Assembly (NCBI GenBank): GCA_017442155.1
Contig: JAFSAU010000012.1
Span: 20,569 to 84,568, forward strand
Reading direction: 5' to 3'
DNA length: 64,000 bases
Origin: Clostridia bacterium
GTDB taxonomy: Bacteria; Bacillota; Clostridia; UMGS1883; UMGS1540
Under the pieces are notes generated by a model that saw only the letters and a program-made list of their open reading frames with translations, had not been told where the DNA came from and did not search any database. Of the stretch, positions 37,218 through 46,594 are shown piece by piece; position 1 is the first letter of the stretch, and every line of letters starts with the position of its first letter. The position numbers and the translations under genes were made by a program.

Positions 37218-38192
37218 TTAATAGCCAACCTTTTCCCAGCATTCGAACGGAGCAGCTAACTCTTCGCTGATATAAACTTGTGTCTTTTTCGTCTGGAGCA
37301 TAGAGCTCGGGAGATATGGTGTAATCGGGCCATGTGTGCAAAGACGGCTTGTCATTCTCTGCCAGGAAGAGAATGTACCGCAAGTTGCAAGTGCATGAAC
37401 CTCAATTCTTTCCTTTGCGCGCATTACATCGAGAGGTCCGATTGTTGCAGCGCAAGGCGGAACGTTTGCAATGTCACCAGACTGACCGAAAGTACCGTTT
37501 AAGGAGTTCTGCATGATGGTCATGGGGTGAAGTTTTACGATTTGTGCCGGCTGATTCAGCCATTCTTCGATATCACCGGAGCCAATAAATTCAGGAATGG
37601 GATCTACGAATGCCATGTGACCAGCCCAGCCGGGAGAAGTAGATGCAATGTCAGCACCTGTACCTTCTGTAATGTCATCAATAATCTTAGAATAATCCTT
37701 GATGTTTGCATTTGTGGGGAAGTGAACATTTTCCATCGGCATGCGGAGCTTTTCATCGATCTGGTAGTAGAGATACTTGATCATGGAATGTGCAAAACCT
37801 GCTTCGTATGTGATGGGGGCGATGTTACCGGATTCGTCTGCCCACTCATCTTCTGCAACAAGGTGAACCTTGCTGCAATCAACGCCGAAGTAGTTAATGA
37901 GCTGTGCAAGGGGAATGTAAGTGTCGGGTTCAGGGTTGCCGAGAATCATGGTGAAGCTCTTGCCGGCTTCGGATGCCGCTTTGAGACGCTCGAAAAGCGT
38001 TGCAATCAAAACGGGATGGGGGTTCATCATAACTTTTACGTTGAACTCCGGATGCCACCAATCTTCTCTCTTTTCGAGATCCTTGCCACTGAGCGAGCGA
38101 ACATATTCGCAAACTTTCTTGTCCTTAAAGGGAACAAACTCATGAGGCTGGAAATCAAATTTTGTTGCGGGATCAGTAATGAAATTAGTCAT
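37218..38192 (-). CDS. Glucosamine-6-phosphate deaminase-like protein (NagB/RpiA fold)
   Basis: A 324-aa protein with NagB-like features: ILGNPEPDTYIPLAQLI near residue 80, VHLVAEDEWADESG and the catalytic-His segment STSPGWAGHMAFVDP. The latter corresponds to the GHIAFNEP motif of classical NagB, although the surrounding residues differ. It is 60-80 residues longer than typical NagB, with an N-terminal extension and an inserted helix, so a different amino-sugar phosphate is possible. It overlaps nagA by four bases (ATGA) and has AAGGAG inside nagA. It is the last gene of the operon. Confidence 0.78.
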   Translation of the reverse strand: MTNFITDPATKFDFQPHEFVPFKDKKVCEYVRSLSGKDLEKREDWWHPEFNVKVMMNPHPVLIATLFERLKAASEAGKSFTMILGNPEPDTYIPLAQLINYFGVDCSKVHLVAEDEWADESGNIAPITYEAGFAHSMIKYLYYQIDEKLRMPMENVHFPTNANIKDYSKIIDDITEGTGADIASTSPGWAGHMAFVDPIPEFIGSGDIEEWLNQPAQIVKLHPMTIMQNSLNGTFGQSGDIANVPPCAATIGPLDVMRAKERIEVHALATCGTFSSWQRMTSRLCTHGPITPYLPSSMLQTKKTQVYISEELAAPFECWEKVGY

Positions 38193-39325
38193 TTTACGAT
38201 TTCTCCTTTTAATATAGTATTTTTAACATTGAACCATTGATCAACAATGATTACGTTCGCAAGATTGCCTTTTTTGATTTGTCCGATTTCGGGCATATTC
38301 AAAAGGCGTGAGGGGTTTAAGGATGCATATTTAAATACATCACATACGGAGCCGCCTGTGTGAACCATCATGTTGTGACAGGCAACGTCTAAAGTCAGTT
38401 TGGACCCGGCGATATCGCCGCCCCAGTCAAAATTAATGTCAAAAGCTTCTTCAAGACCGGGCAGTGGTGGACCATCAGCAACAAAAGAATCTGCAATCAG
38501 AATAATTTTGTCCTGCCCTTTAATTTTCTTTACAAGACGAATCATGTACGGATGAACGTGCACACCAAAAGAGTCACAAATCAGCTCCGCATAAATTCCG
38601 TCATTATAATTTACGGTTTCGTCAACGCAAACGCCGCGTACTTCAGGATAGTTTTCCAATGTACCTGTGGCATTGGTGTGATGTGTGCCTAACTTTAAGC
38701 CATAGGGCATTAGCGCTTCAATTTGTTCGGGGGTTGCTTCCGAGTGTGCAACAGAGAACACGATTTCCGGAATTTCGCGCTTTACGTACTTTACAAAATC
38801 CAAAATGCCTTCGCGTTCGGGTGCAACGCACCAGACTTTTGCAAAATCCTTTGCTGCTTCTACAACTTCTGCATAGTCTTTTTCTACAATTGCGTCTTTC
38901 CAAACGTTCTTTTCTTTATCACAACCAAAATCAGGATTTAAATACGGACCTTCCATATAAACTCCGATGATATTTTTGCATTCGCCATTTTGAATTGCAT
39001 CTTTAAACTTTTTGATGGCCGTGAGGTGCTCTTCTTTGTTCATGCTATAGAAAAGTGCCGGTAAAACCGAGGTTACACCGTGATTGAGAAGGGTTTTCGA
39101 GCATTTTACGGGGTCATCGTGAAAATATGTATCGCCATCAGCATGCGTGTGAATATCGATAAGTCCGGGGCCTACAAAGTTCCTATTCGCATCGATTACC
39201 TCCGAACCTTCAGGCACGGGCATTTTTCGACCGAAATCTACAATCTTATCACCCTCAATCAAGAGCGTTGCATCGGGAATATAGTGGTCTGGCATTACAA
39301 GCGTTGCGTTTTTTATGGCAATCAT
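38189..39325 (-). CDS. nagA: N-acetylglucosamine-6-phosphate deacetylase
   Basis: A 378-aa amidohydrolase with the metal-binding DIHTHADGD, MEGPYLNPDFG, FSVAHSEATPEQIE, LGTHHTNATGT and the catalytic Asp in LIADSFVADG. It removes the acetyl group from GlcNAc-6-phosphate or a relative. AGGAGG precedes the ATG. It overlaps both neighbours by four bases, so the three proteins are made in step. Whether GlcNAc is the true substrate depends on the unusual neighbours. Confidence 0.87.
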   Translation of the reverse strand: MIAIKNATLVMPDHYIPDATLLIEGDKIVDFGRKMPVPEGSEVIDANRNFVGPGLIDIHTHADGDTYFHDDPVKCSKTLLNHGVTSVLPALFYSMNKEEHLTAIKKFKDAIQNGECKNIIGVYMEGPYLNPDFGCDKEKNVWKDAIVEKDYAEVVEAAKDFAKVWCVAPEREGILDFVKYVKREIPEIVFSVAHSEATPEQIEALMPYGLKLGTHHTNATGTLENYPEVRGVCVDETVNYNDGIYAELICDSFGVHVHPYMIRLVKKIKGQDKIILIADSFVADGPPLPGLEEAFDINFDWGGDIAGSKLTLDVACHNMMVHTGGSVCDVFKYASLNPSRLLNMPEIGQIKKGNLANVIIVDQWFNVKNTILKGEIVK

Positions 39326-40683
39326 GCGTTGCCTCCTAACTTCGTGAGAAGCTCGCGACCTTCGCGAATGATCTGCTCGGCAGTACCAGCCTTGAAACGG
39401 GAGGTACCTGCTTCGTATCCACCTTCATCATAAGAATCCTGCATCGGATAGTAACCTTCATAACCATTTGTGCAGCAAACAGGCAGAACCATATCAAATT
39501 CTTCAGCTTCCTTAAGACCACGGCCAATGCCGGTAAAGGGTTCACCAGGAATACCAACAAAGGCAACGGGGCCAAGCTGAATGCCTGTTAAAGGAATTTC
39601 AAAATAGTCCGGTCCATTTTCAAGACGAACCACGCGGCCTGCAGCAGCGACAACGGTTGTAAGCATCATGCCTTTATACGGGAGTTCATCATCACGGCCC
39701 TCCGTGTGAAGTGCATGAATGCGTTTTGCCTCTACAAGCTCTTCGGGTGTTCCTTTGTTTGCAGCAACCTTCATGTTCTGTTCAATTGCCTGCATGGAAT
39801 CTACATCAACATATTTGACTTTATCATAAACCTGTAACACACTGCCGGCGATAACTCTGCCGATATAACGGGCATGGGCATACCCACGGGCAACATCGTC
39901 AAAGTCAATGAACATGTCGTTCATTTCGCCGCCAACTGGATTTACGTTAACGTGGTTTACATCGCCTTGTGCGCCATTAAAGAAAATACATTTTGTTCCG
40001 TCAATGGCTTTTTCAACTGTTCTGCGAACAAATCCGGGCCAGTCAGAAGAAATTTTGCAACCGCCCACAACGTCGGGGTGGTTACCAAAGTTTACGAGAA
40101 CAAGACTGTCTGCACCTTCTCTGTCAAAACGAAGAACGTTTACTCTTTCATCTACATCACCGATAGGTCCTTCAATTTCAGGATTGTTAACACCGGGATT
40201 TGTTTTTACACTGCCATCCTTCATGCGGAAACGACGGACAAAAGCCACACGGTGTGCCTGACCCAAGCCATAACCCATTTTTGCCGGTTTCAAATCATCT
40301 AAGGCAAACTGAACCGCATCTACAATACGCTTCTTCAAAAATGTTAAGTATTCTATTTGTAAGTCTGTCAGTTCTTCGCCGGCACGAAGACTTGCGGCGG
40401 GACCGGTATGCGTATGGGTTGCAGAAATAAAAATGGATTCTTTTGTCAAGCCCAATTTTTCGGAAATCAGAGAACGAAAATCATCCATCAGGGCTTTGCT
40501 GAAGCCAAGAGCATCAACGCAAACCAAAACGATTTTTTTATCGTCCATGGAGAAAGCGATTGCATTCGCTTCCAGATCATCTAAAATTCCATCTGCTTTT
40601 CTGACCTGATAATAACCGGAAATATCAATGCCCATCATGGGATTCACATTTACACGTCCAAAACCAGCTTTAAAATTAGCCAT
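39322..40683 (-). CDS. Neutral ceramidase-like amidase (PF04734 N-terminal domain type)
   Basis: A 453-aa protein resembling the N-terminal domain of neutral/alkaline ceramidases: AGFGRVNVNPMMGIDISGY at the start, ISATHTHTGPAASL with metal-binding His residues, VNFGNHPDVVGG and NGAQGDVNHVN. The eukaryotic C-terminal domain and a signal peptide are absent, so it is a cytoplasmic relative, probably an amidohydrolase on a sugar- or lipid-linked amide. I choose the second Met as start because AAGGAG is seven bases before it. It is the first gene of an operon with nagA and a nagB-like gene. Confidence 0.78.
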   Translation of the reverse strand: MANFKAGFGRVNVNPMMGIDISGYYQVRKADGILDDLEANAIAFSMDDKKIVLVCVDALGFSKALMDDFRSLISEKLGLTKESIFISATHTHTGPAASLRAGEELTDLQIEYLTFLKKRIVDAVQFALDDLKPAKMGYGLGQAHRVAFVRRFRMKDGSVKTNPGVNNPEIEGPIGDVDERVNVLRFDREGADSLVLVNFGNHPDVVGGCKISSDWPGFVRRTVEKAIDGTKCIFFNGAQGDVNHVNVNPVGGEMNDMFIDFDDVARGYAHARYIGRVIAGSVLQVYDKVKYVDVDSMQAIEQNMKVAANKGTPEELVEAKRIHALHTEGRDDELPYKGMMLTTVVAAAGRVVRLENGPDYFEIPLTGIQLGPVAFVGIPGEPFTGIGRGLKEAEEFDMVLPVCCTNGYEGYYPMQDSYDEGGYEAGTSRFKAGTAEQIIREGRELLTKLGGNA

Positions 40684-40751
40684 ATCCATTCTCCTTTTTG
40701 TTTCGTTTTACTTTTCAGATTCCCCGGGGCTTTTCAAGGCAAGAAAACAAT

Positions 40752-40771
40752 GTGTTTTCCCGGGAAAACAC
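40752..40771. promoter_or_regulatory. Perfect 20-bp palindrome, probable operator
   Basis: The palindrome reads GTGTTTTCCC followed by its exact complement. It lies just downstream of the operon promoter, where a bound repressor would block elongation. A second overlapping inverted repeat (GAAAACA-N3-TGTTTTC, 40743-40759) shares half of it. The cognate regulator is not in the window. Confidence 0.6.
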
Positions 40772-40792
40772 TAATTAATCTATTATAGAGAA

Positions 40793-40821
40793 ATTATATC
40801 ATTCATAGGAAAAAAAGTCAA
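40793..40821 (-). promoter_or_regulatory. Promoter of the ceramidase-like/nagA/nagB-like operon
   Basis: On the minus strand TTGACT (40816-40821) and TATAAT (40793-40798) are 17 bp apart, about 110 bp before the first gene. Confidence 0.7.
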
Positions 40822-40884
40822 TACATTTTCGGTTTTTTTTTGAATTGCTTTCGTTTCACAAGTAAATTACATGAAATTTCAAAA

Positions 40885-40923
40885 AATAAAAAGGGCCTTT
40901 TCCTAAGTAGAAGGAGAAGCCCT
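40885..40923 (-). terminator. Terminator of the ECF gene
   Basis: On the minus strand an AGGGC...GCCCT hairpin is followed by TTTTTATTTTTTG, 30 bp after the stop codon. Confidence 0.55.
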
Positions 40924-40953
40924 GGCTTGCGATGCGCTCCGGCATATCTGTGG

Positions 40954-41493
40954 TTATTCTTTGTTTTGGGGGAGAAGTCCGGCCTTCTGCACGGCAATAA
41001 CAATTACGGGAACAAGAATAATATGCAGAATAATACCGGGAACAGCATTTGTAACGGCACCGGCCCAGAAAGCAGAAAACGGAAACTTCGTTTCAGATAG
41101 TCCGAGCAGGGTAAAACGTGCCGCACCCCAGATAAGCCGGCCGCCAATCATAGACACCAGCAGAGAAATATAAATGTTTACTATTTTTTTGGGAAGCTTT
41201 TCATACAACAGACCGGCCAGAAAGCCATAGGTTGCCAGTTCAAAAGCCATGGCGAAGGCGTCAGGAAACATCATAGGCTGTCCGAAAAGGACAGAGCGGA
41301 GAAGAGGCGCAACCCCACCGACAAAAAGTCCGTACGGCCATCCGCATAAGAAGCCGCATAAGAATACGCCGATGTGCATGGGAGAAAGCATTTTTCCGAT
41401 TTGCGGAATCTGCCCCGTCAGGAAGGGGAGCGCAAGGCAAAGCGCGAGACAGATAGCCGCATACGTAATTTTGAGTGTGGTTTTGTTTTTCAT
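40954..41493 (-). CDS. ECF transporter S-component-like membrane protein
   Basis: A 179-aa protein with five to six hydrophobic helices (YAAICLALCLALPFLTG, GVFLCGFLCGWPYGLFVGG, and a last VPGIILHIILVPVIVIAV). It looks like the substrate-binding S-component of an energy-coupling-factor importer of the type that shares EcfA/A'/T encoded elsewhere. The substrate is unknown. AAAGGAC precedes the ATG. A structured leader of ~120 nt lies between its promoter and start. Confidence 0.8.
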   Translation of the reverse strand: MKNKTTLKITYAAICLALCLALPFLTGQIPQIGKMLSPMHIGVFLCGFLCGWPYGLFVGGVAPLLRSVLFGQPMMFPDAFAMAFELATYGFLAGLLYEKLPKKIVNIYISLLVSMIGGRLIWGAARFTLLGLSETKFPFSAFWAGAVTNAVPGIILHIILVPVIVIAVQKAGLLPQNKE

Positions 41494-41617
41494 TTTATAG
41501 TCCTTTCTTTTTGTTTCTTTCGTTCACAGAAAGAGCGCATACCTTCATGGTACCGGTTGTATTCTATTATTTATATAGAAAGGACTTCGGCCCTCAATAT
41601 CGGCTTCCTGCCGATTT
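41494..41617 (-). ncRNA. Structured 5' leader, possible riboswitch
   Basis: The predicted transcript starts near 41617 and folds a first hairpin, ATCGGC-AGGAA-GCCGAT. Further on GTCCTTTCT can pair with AGAAAGGAC, which contains the ribosome binding site of the ECF gene. I do not recognise it as a known vitamin riboswitch. Confidence 0.4.
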
Positions 41618-41623
41618 TTTATA

Positions 41624-41652
41624 AGTATATCAGCGGTATAAAAGAAAGTCAA
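41624..41652 (-). promoter_or_regulatory. Promoter of the ECF gene
   Basis: On the minus strand TTGACT (41647-41652) and TATACT (41624-41629) are separated by 17 bp. Confidence 0.7.
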
Positions 41653-41675
41653 GTATTTTTTGTAAAAAAACATAA

Positions 41676-44600
41676 AAACGTATTGCAAAAAACGAATACG
41701 CCAATGACATTAAAGCAGACGATGCAACCTTGGCGGCTCTTATAAATGAGGGCAAAGAAATCGGAGGGAAGTCGGCAAAAATCGCATCCGAAATCGAGAC
41801 CGAGCGGAAGAACGGTAAGGAAGTATCGCGTGAAAAGGTCAAGCAGCTTATTGAGAGCAACGAAATTTATATAAAGGCAGAGGAACAAGTGGCTGCTAAA
41901 ACAGCACCGGAGCCTGATACATTAGAGCAGGCGGCACGGGAGGTTGTTGCAAGGAAAAACAAAACAGACGCGGCTAATCTTCTGGAAGCGCGGAGACGCG
42001 GCGAAGTGAACGGTGAAGTGCTTGACAGGCTCACAGAAAACGGTGTGGAGATAACCGCAGACGAGGTCAGAAAGGTTACGGGTTTTGGAGAAGAAGGGGC
42101 GAAGCTTGTAACCAAGCTTGCAAACCAAGAGGGGAAAACCTTTACGCAGGCGGTGAAGGCGGTTAAGAGTGCGTATGATGCAGGCTTTACGGATTTAAAG
42201 GCATCAAAGGTAAGCTTTGTGAATGCTGTGCAGAAAGCCGCGTTTGATGCTGGAAAGATAGACCGAGGGGTGCAGGACAGAGAAGCTGTTGCGAGGTCTT
42301 TGCATGCAACGGCACGACAAGGCGTATTTACCGAGAATGAATACACAAAGGATTTCACAGAACCCGAACGCAAAATGATTTCTACGTTTGCCAAGAGCCT
42401 GAAGATGGACGCAAGCGTGGTTGACAAGGTTATCGCAAATGTAGTAAACGGCAATCCTGTTGAAGCGAACGCACGGCATCAGGATGGAGAAATGGCAATA
42501 TCAAGCACCGCCCAAAAGGTTCTGTTCGAACTTGTTATGCATGAGGGCGGTCACCGCATGAAACAACTTGCACCTATGGAATTCGGGGAGCTTGCAAACG
42601 CCTTGTATGCAAGAGCTGCGCGCAGAAGCGCTAAGCTTGGTGTGCCGCATTCAACATCTCTTGACAGCATAAAAGCCGAGCATGATAACGCAGGCATTAT
42701 CATGGACACAAGCGGTTATTTAGAAGAATTTGCAGTAAGAGAGCTTGAAACTATTTTTTCAAGCGCAGAGGAATTTAACAATTGGTATGCGGAGATAAGC
42801 GGAAATCAGAAGGCAAGGACAGGCTTTGAAAAATTCATGGATTGGGTGCATAAGGTTATTGAGGATATCAAGAGAACCTTGGACTATACAAAAATGTCAA
42901 AGGCCGAAAGAGCCGAAGCCAAAAGAGCAGTTGCTGAGCTTGAGCGCATTAAGGAACTTTACGCCAACGCATTCAAGGCGGCAGAAAATGCCGCTGCAGA
43001 GAGGGCAGAGGCGCAGGCTAAACAGAGTGCAGAGATACAAAAAAACACCGCTTCCAACGGTGTGGCCTTTGATTTAAAGAAAGCCGATGTGGATGCACTT
43101 CACTCTATTGGCAGAAAATCGGTCAACTCTTTCACCGAAGAGGACATAAATAAAGCAAAAAAATTTGCCAACAGAATGTGGAAAGAGCTCGGGGTAAAAT
43201 CACCATTCTTCCGTGCGTGGTTTGGAGACTGGAGGGCAAACGATAGTAAGACGAAAGTAAATATCGTTGAAGTAAATAAAAAAATAGTTCCGGATGATGC
43301 TCTTCCTAAAAACATAGGGGTTCTTTTGCGAACTAAACTTAAAAATAATGAACTGTTCAGGGGAGAGGTAATTAACACTGATACGGGCTATAAAATTCAA
43401 ATCGGAGCTTTCGGGTACAACGATACACTTACTTATGCTCAAAGAGAACTAAGAAAAAAAGGCGTTACTACTGAAGAAGCTTTCAGGAGAATAAACGCAT
43501 TAAGCAAAATTGATGAACTTATACAAAGTGCAGTTTTGCTTGATTCTGAGGTTATTGTTGATGAAGACAACCCAAACAGAAGTTTTATGCATTCGTTCTA
43601 CGTTGTGGCAAAAGTATGCGGTGTTGATGAGCTTATAAAAATAAAAGTTGATGAATTAGAAAGTCCAACCAACCCAACGAAGAGGTTTTATAACTTAAAT
43701 GATTTTGAGATTATAAATAAAGAACCGTTTGCCGTGAATTGGGATTTAAACCCCAGCACTGCCGCAAACGGTAGCAAAGGTATTGCCTCTGCAGATATTA
43801 GTATATCAGACTTGTTTAATCTTGTCAAGAGTATGGATGCAAATTTTAAGCCCAAACCTGCAAGTATGGTAGTGAACAATGGTGGAACGCCAAAGATTGT
43901 GTATCATGGAACATCAAAAGGCGGACATACGGTGTTTGATGCTTGGGGAAGGGGCAAGTTCGGACTTTTTGGCATAGGCATATATATGACAGAGGACAGA
44001 GAGGTGGCAGAAGGCTACACTAAAAAAGGTAAAGGAACAACACCTCAGGTATACGAATTATATGCCAATATTACCAATCCGTTAGACATGGACAAGACAG
44101 CAGATGTTAAAAAATGGGAAAAGCAGACATCAGGAGAGATTAATTTTTCCAACTGCACTACAAACGAAGATTGCTTTAGGGCGGTTAAAGAATACTGCGA
44201 AGATGAGGGAATGGTTCGTTGGGAGGCAGAAGAATATATCACAGATATGATCAGGGGAATGGAATATGATGGAATAACCCATATAGGCGGAGGAAGATAT
44301 AATAAACAAGACGCAACGAGACACCGTGTATGGATTGCCCTCGATTCCACACAAATTAAATCCGCAACAGATAACATCGGAACATTTGACGGAAGCAATC
44401 CTGATATAAATTATTCTCTCAAAGGCGGCATATCAGCAACGGAGCTTCTGGACACCATCGAAGGCGTACAAAACGGGAAAGCGGATGCTAAGCGTAGACT
44501 CGCGAAGTACGCAGAGGATGGAATCGTAAGCACCGAACATTATAACAAGTTGGTAACAAAATACGGTGCCATTCCCAAAGGTGAAAAACCGCACAGAGAT

Positions 44601-45080
44601 GTTCAGGTGCCCAAGAAAACAGCCGACAATAAAAAGGTATCGCAAACCGTGCGTACAATTCTTGAAGCGAAGGCAACGCCCGATGAAGCCTTACCGACGA
44701 TTGAAAAGATGGTTGAGGATGGTATCTTTTCCCACGAAGCATACTCGGATAAGAAAGCCATAAAAGATGCCGAAGAACATCTCAAAGGCAATGGTTGGAC
44801 ACAAAGCTTTACGGAGTGGATGCGTGATGTAGAAAAAGGCGTGGTGTCCAAACAGCATACTGTGATGGGATGGGCGTTATATAACAATGCCGTAAACACC
44901 GCCGCGGAGACGACATCCGAAACAGAACGGAGAGAGGCAATGGAAACCGCGTTTTCTGTCCTTGACGGAATGGTAAGACATCAGCGGAGTGCGGCGCAGA
45001 CATTGCAAGCTACAAGGATTCTTAAAATGCTTTCTCCCGAAACACAGCTATACGGGGTGCAGAAAGGAAAAAACGATTGA
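41676..45080 (+). pseudogene. Fragment of a phage/ICE polyvalent protein
   Basis: An open frame of ~1130 codons with no good start signal and no ribosome site. In-frame coding continues upstream of the first TTG to a stop at 41673. It resembles the giant polyvalent proteins of phages and conjugative elements. In order there is a coiled, Lys/Glu-rich region, a metallopeptidase-like segment with HEGGH at residues 271-275 (counting from 41730), a region near 490-660 (FRAWFGDWRAND, TDTGYKIQIGAF) resembling LPD3-type linker domains, and an ADP-ribosyltransferase-like domain beginning IVYHGTSKGGHTVFDAW (725-) with FGLFGIGIYMTED and KQDATRHRVWIAL. The ends look cut, no other phage gene is nearby, and both ends carry AAAAAACGA. 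Confidence 0.75.
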
Positions 45081-45105
45081 CAAACAAGAGCTTTAGTAGT
45101 ATACT
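45077..45105 (+). promoter_or_regulatory. Promoter of the SLH-CAP gene
   Basis: TTGACA (45077-45082), a 17-bp spacer and TATACT (45100-45105). The stop codon of the upstream fragment lies inside the -35 box. Confidence 0.8.
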
Positions 45106-45132
45106 CTAACAAAAGAATGGAGGAGAAGAAAG

Positions 45133-46473
45133 ATGAGAAAAATGCTTTTTTGTTTATTGCTTGCAGGATGCATTAGTTTATCCTTGTCGCCTTCAGCGGC
45201 GGAGTTTTCGGATGTGGCAGAAAAAGAGACGTATTACGAGGCTGTTTCCGTACTCAGTGACAAGGGTATTATCTCCGGTTATGAGGATGGCACCTTCCGC
45301 CCCATGGACAAGATTACTCGTGCTGAGGTAGCGGCCCTTCTTATCCGCGCCATGGGAAAGGAAGGAGAAAAGGCCCCGAAAAGTATTTTTTCGGATGTGG
45401 ACGAGGATTTCTGGGGTAAGAACTATATCATGCTTGCGGCAGAAGAAGAAATTATTAACGGGTACGGGAATGGTTTGTTTGGTCCTGCGGATAATGTAAC
45501 TTATCATCAGATTATCAAGATGCTTGTGTGCATGGCAGAACTGGAAGAATACGCAGAGAAAGACGGCGGCTGGCCGATGGGATATGTGGAAACGGCGTAC
45601 CGACACGGGATTATCACCGCCTACGACCACCAGAGGCTCCAGAATGCCAGACGCGGAAACGCATCCGCAACCCGGGGCGATGTGGCACAGTTTTTGTATA
45701 ATACGGCCATAGTACCCGATTATAATACGTTGACTGTCGGGAATCGGGAATACCATCTCGGTATGCGCGCCGAAGAGCTGGAGGAGCCGGACGAGGTGCT
45801 TCCGTCCTGCTATGGCTTTGACTGGTATGTATACGGCACGGACACCTATGCACCGCTTTTCGCTGTCGGAACCCAGGATGGACGGGTGGTGATTTTAACC
45901 GCAGCAGGCCTTGGATTTTCTTACCTCGGTTATAAGGCGGGAGATACGAGGGAAAGCGAAACATCAGAGGGAATGGATAATCTGAAGGTGGACATGAATG
46001 ATGGCAACATCATTCATGCTGTGAAGATTACGAGAGAAAGGATACATGATTCAAGACTGGATACCGTGAACACAGCGAAAGCCCTGGAGGGAGAAAGCAA
46101 AATGAATTTTCATTTCACAAATGCCTTCCGTGTATACCACGGCGTTCAGCCTCTTCGCTGGTGTGACAAAGCGGCAGAAGCGGCACGTTTGCACAGCCAG
46201 GATATGGCCGACAAAAATTATTTTTCTCACACCGGAATGGACGGGACAAAATGCGGCGATCGACTCCGTATGCAGGGCGTTGCCTGGCAAGCCTATGGTG
46301 AAAATATTTCGGGCGGGAGAAGAGATGGTGTAGAGGCTTATAACGGCTGGGTGAATTCTGCCGGACACAGGACGAACATGCTGCGGGAAAGTTATGTGTT
46401 CCTGGGCGTTGGCAGCGGGTATAACCACGAAAGCAAATATGCACGGTACTTCACACAGGCCTTCTACGCATAG
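45133..46473 (+). CDS. Cell-surface SLH-CAP domain protein
   Basis: A 446-aa exported protein. A signal peptide (about 1-23) is followed by three S-layer homology repeats: FSDVAEKETYYEAVSVLSDK, FSDVDEDFWGKNYIMLAAEE and a weaker third ending near 200. These attach it to pyruvylated wall polymers. A beta-rich segment (about 205-300) resembles the CAP-associated domain of YkwD-type proteins. The C-terminal CAP/SCP domain (about 320-446) has LHSQDMADKNYFSHTG, AYGENISGG and NSAGHRTNMLRES, with the conserved His and Glu residues. The biological role of bacterial CAP proteins is mostly unknown. GGAGGAG precedes the ATG. Confidence 0.9.
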   Translation: MRKMLFCLLLAGCISLSLSPSAAEFSDVAEKETYYEAVSVLSDKGIISGYEDGTFRPMDKITRAEVAALLIRAMGKEGEKAPKSIFSDVDEDFWGKNYIMLAAEEEIINGYGNGLFGPADNVTYHQIIKMLVCMAELEEYAEKDGGWPMGYVETAYRHGIITAYDHQRLQNARRGNASATRGDVAQFLYNTAIVPDYNTLTVGNREYHLGMRAEELEEPDEVLPSCYGFDWYVYGTDTYAPLFAVGTQDGRVVILTAAGLGFSYLGYKAGDTRESETSEGMDNLKVDMNDGNIIHAVKITRERIHDSRLDTVNTAKALEGESKMNFHFTNAFRVYHGVQPLRWCDKAAEAARLHSQDMADKNYFSHTGMDGTKCGDRLRMQGVAWQAYGENISGGRRDGVEAYNGWVNSAGHRTNMLRESYVFLGVGSGYNHESKYARYFTQAFYA

Positions 46474-46513
46474 GCTGAAAATTTTCAAAAAAACAAAAAA
46501 ATTCAAAAAAACC

Positions 46514-46542
46514 TTGACAAATGCGGACGGGTTGTTTATAAT
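46514..46542 (+). promoter_or_regulatory. Promoter of rpsF-ssb-rpsR
   Basis: Perfect TTGACA (46514-46519) and TATAAT (46537-46542) with a 17-bp spacer. Confidence 0.85.
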
Positions 46543-46548
46543 AATATG

Positions 46549-46586
46549 GTATCCTTGCTCCGAAAGGGGCCAAAGACCAAAAGGAG
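46549..46586 (+). ncRNA. Possible S6:S18 leader of rpsF
   Basis: The short leader folds GCTCC-GAAA-GGGGC with partly paired flanks and contains CCG and ACC elements reminiscent of the S6:S18-binding leader known upstream of rpsF. The evidence is mainly position and this hairpin. Confidence 0.35.
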
Positions 46587-46594
46587 GTGTAATT

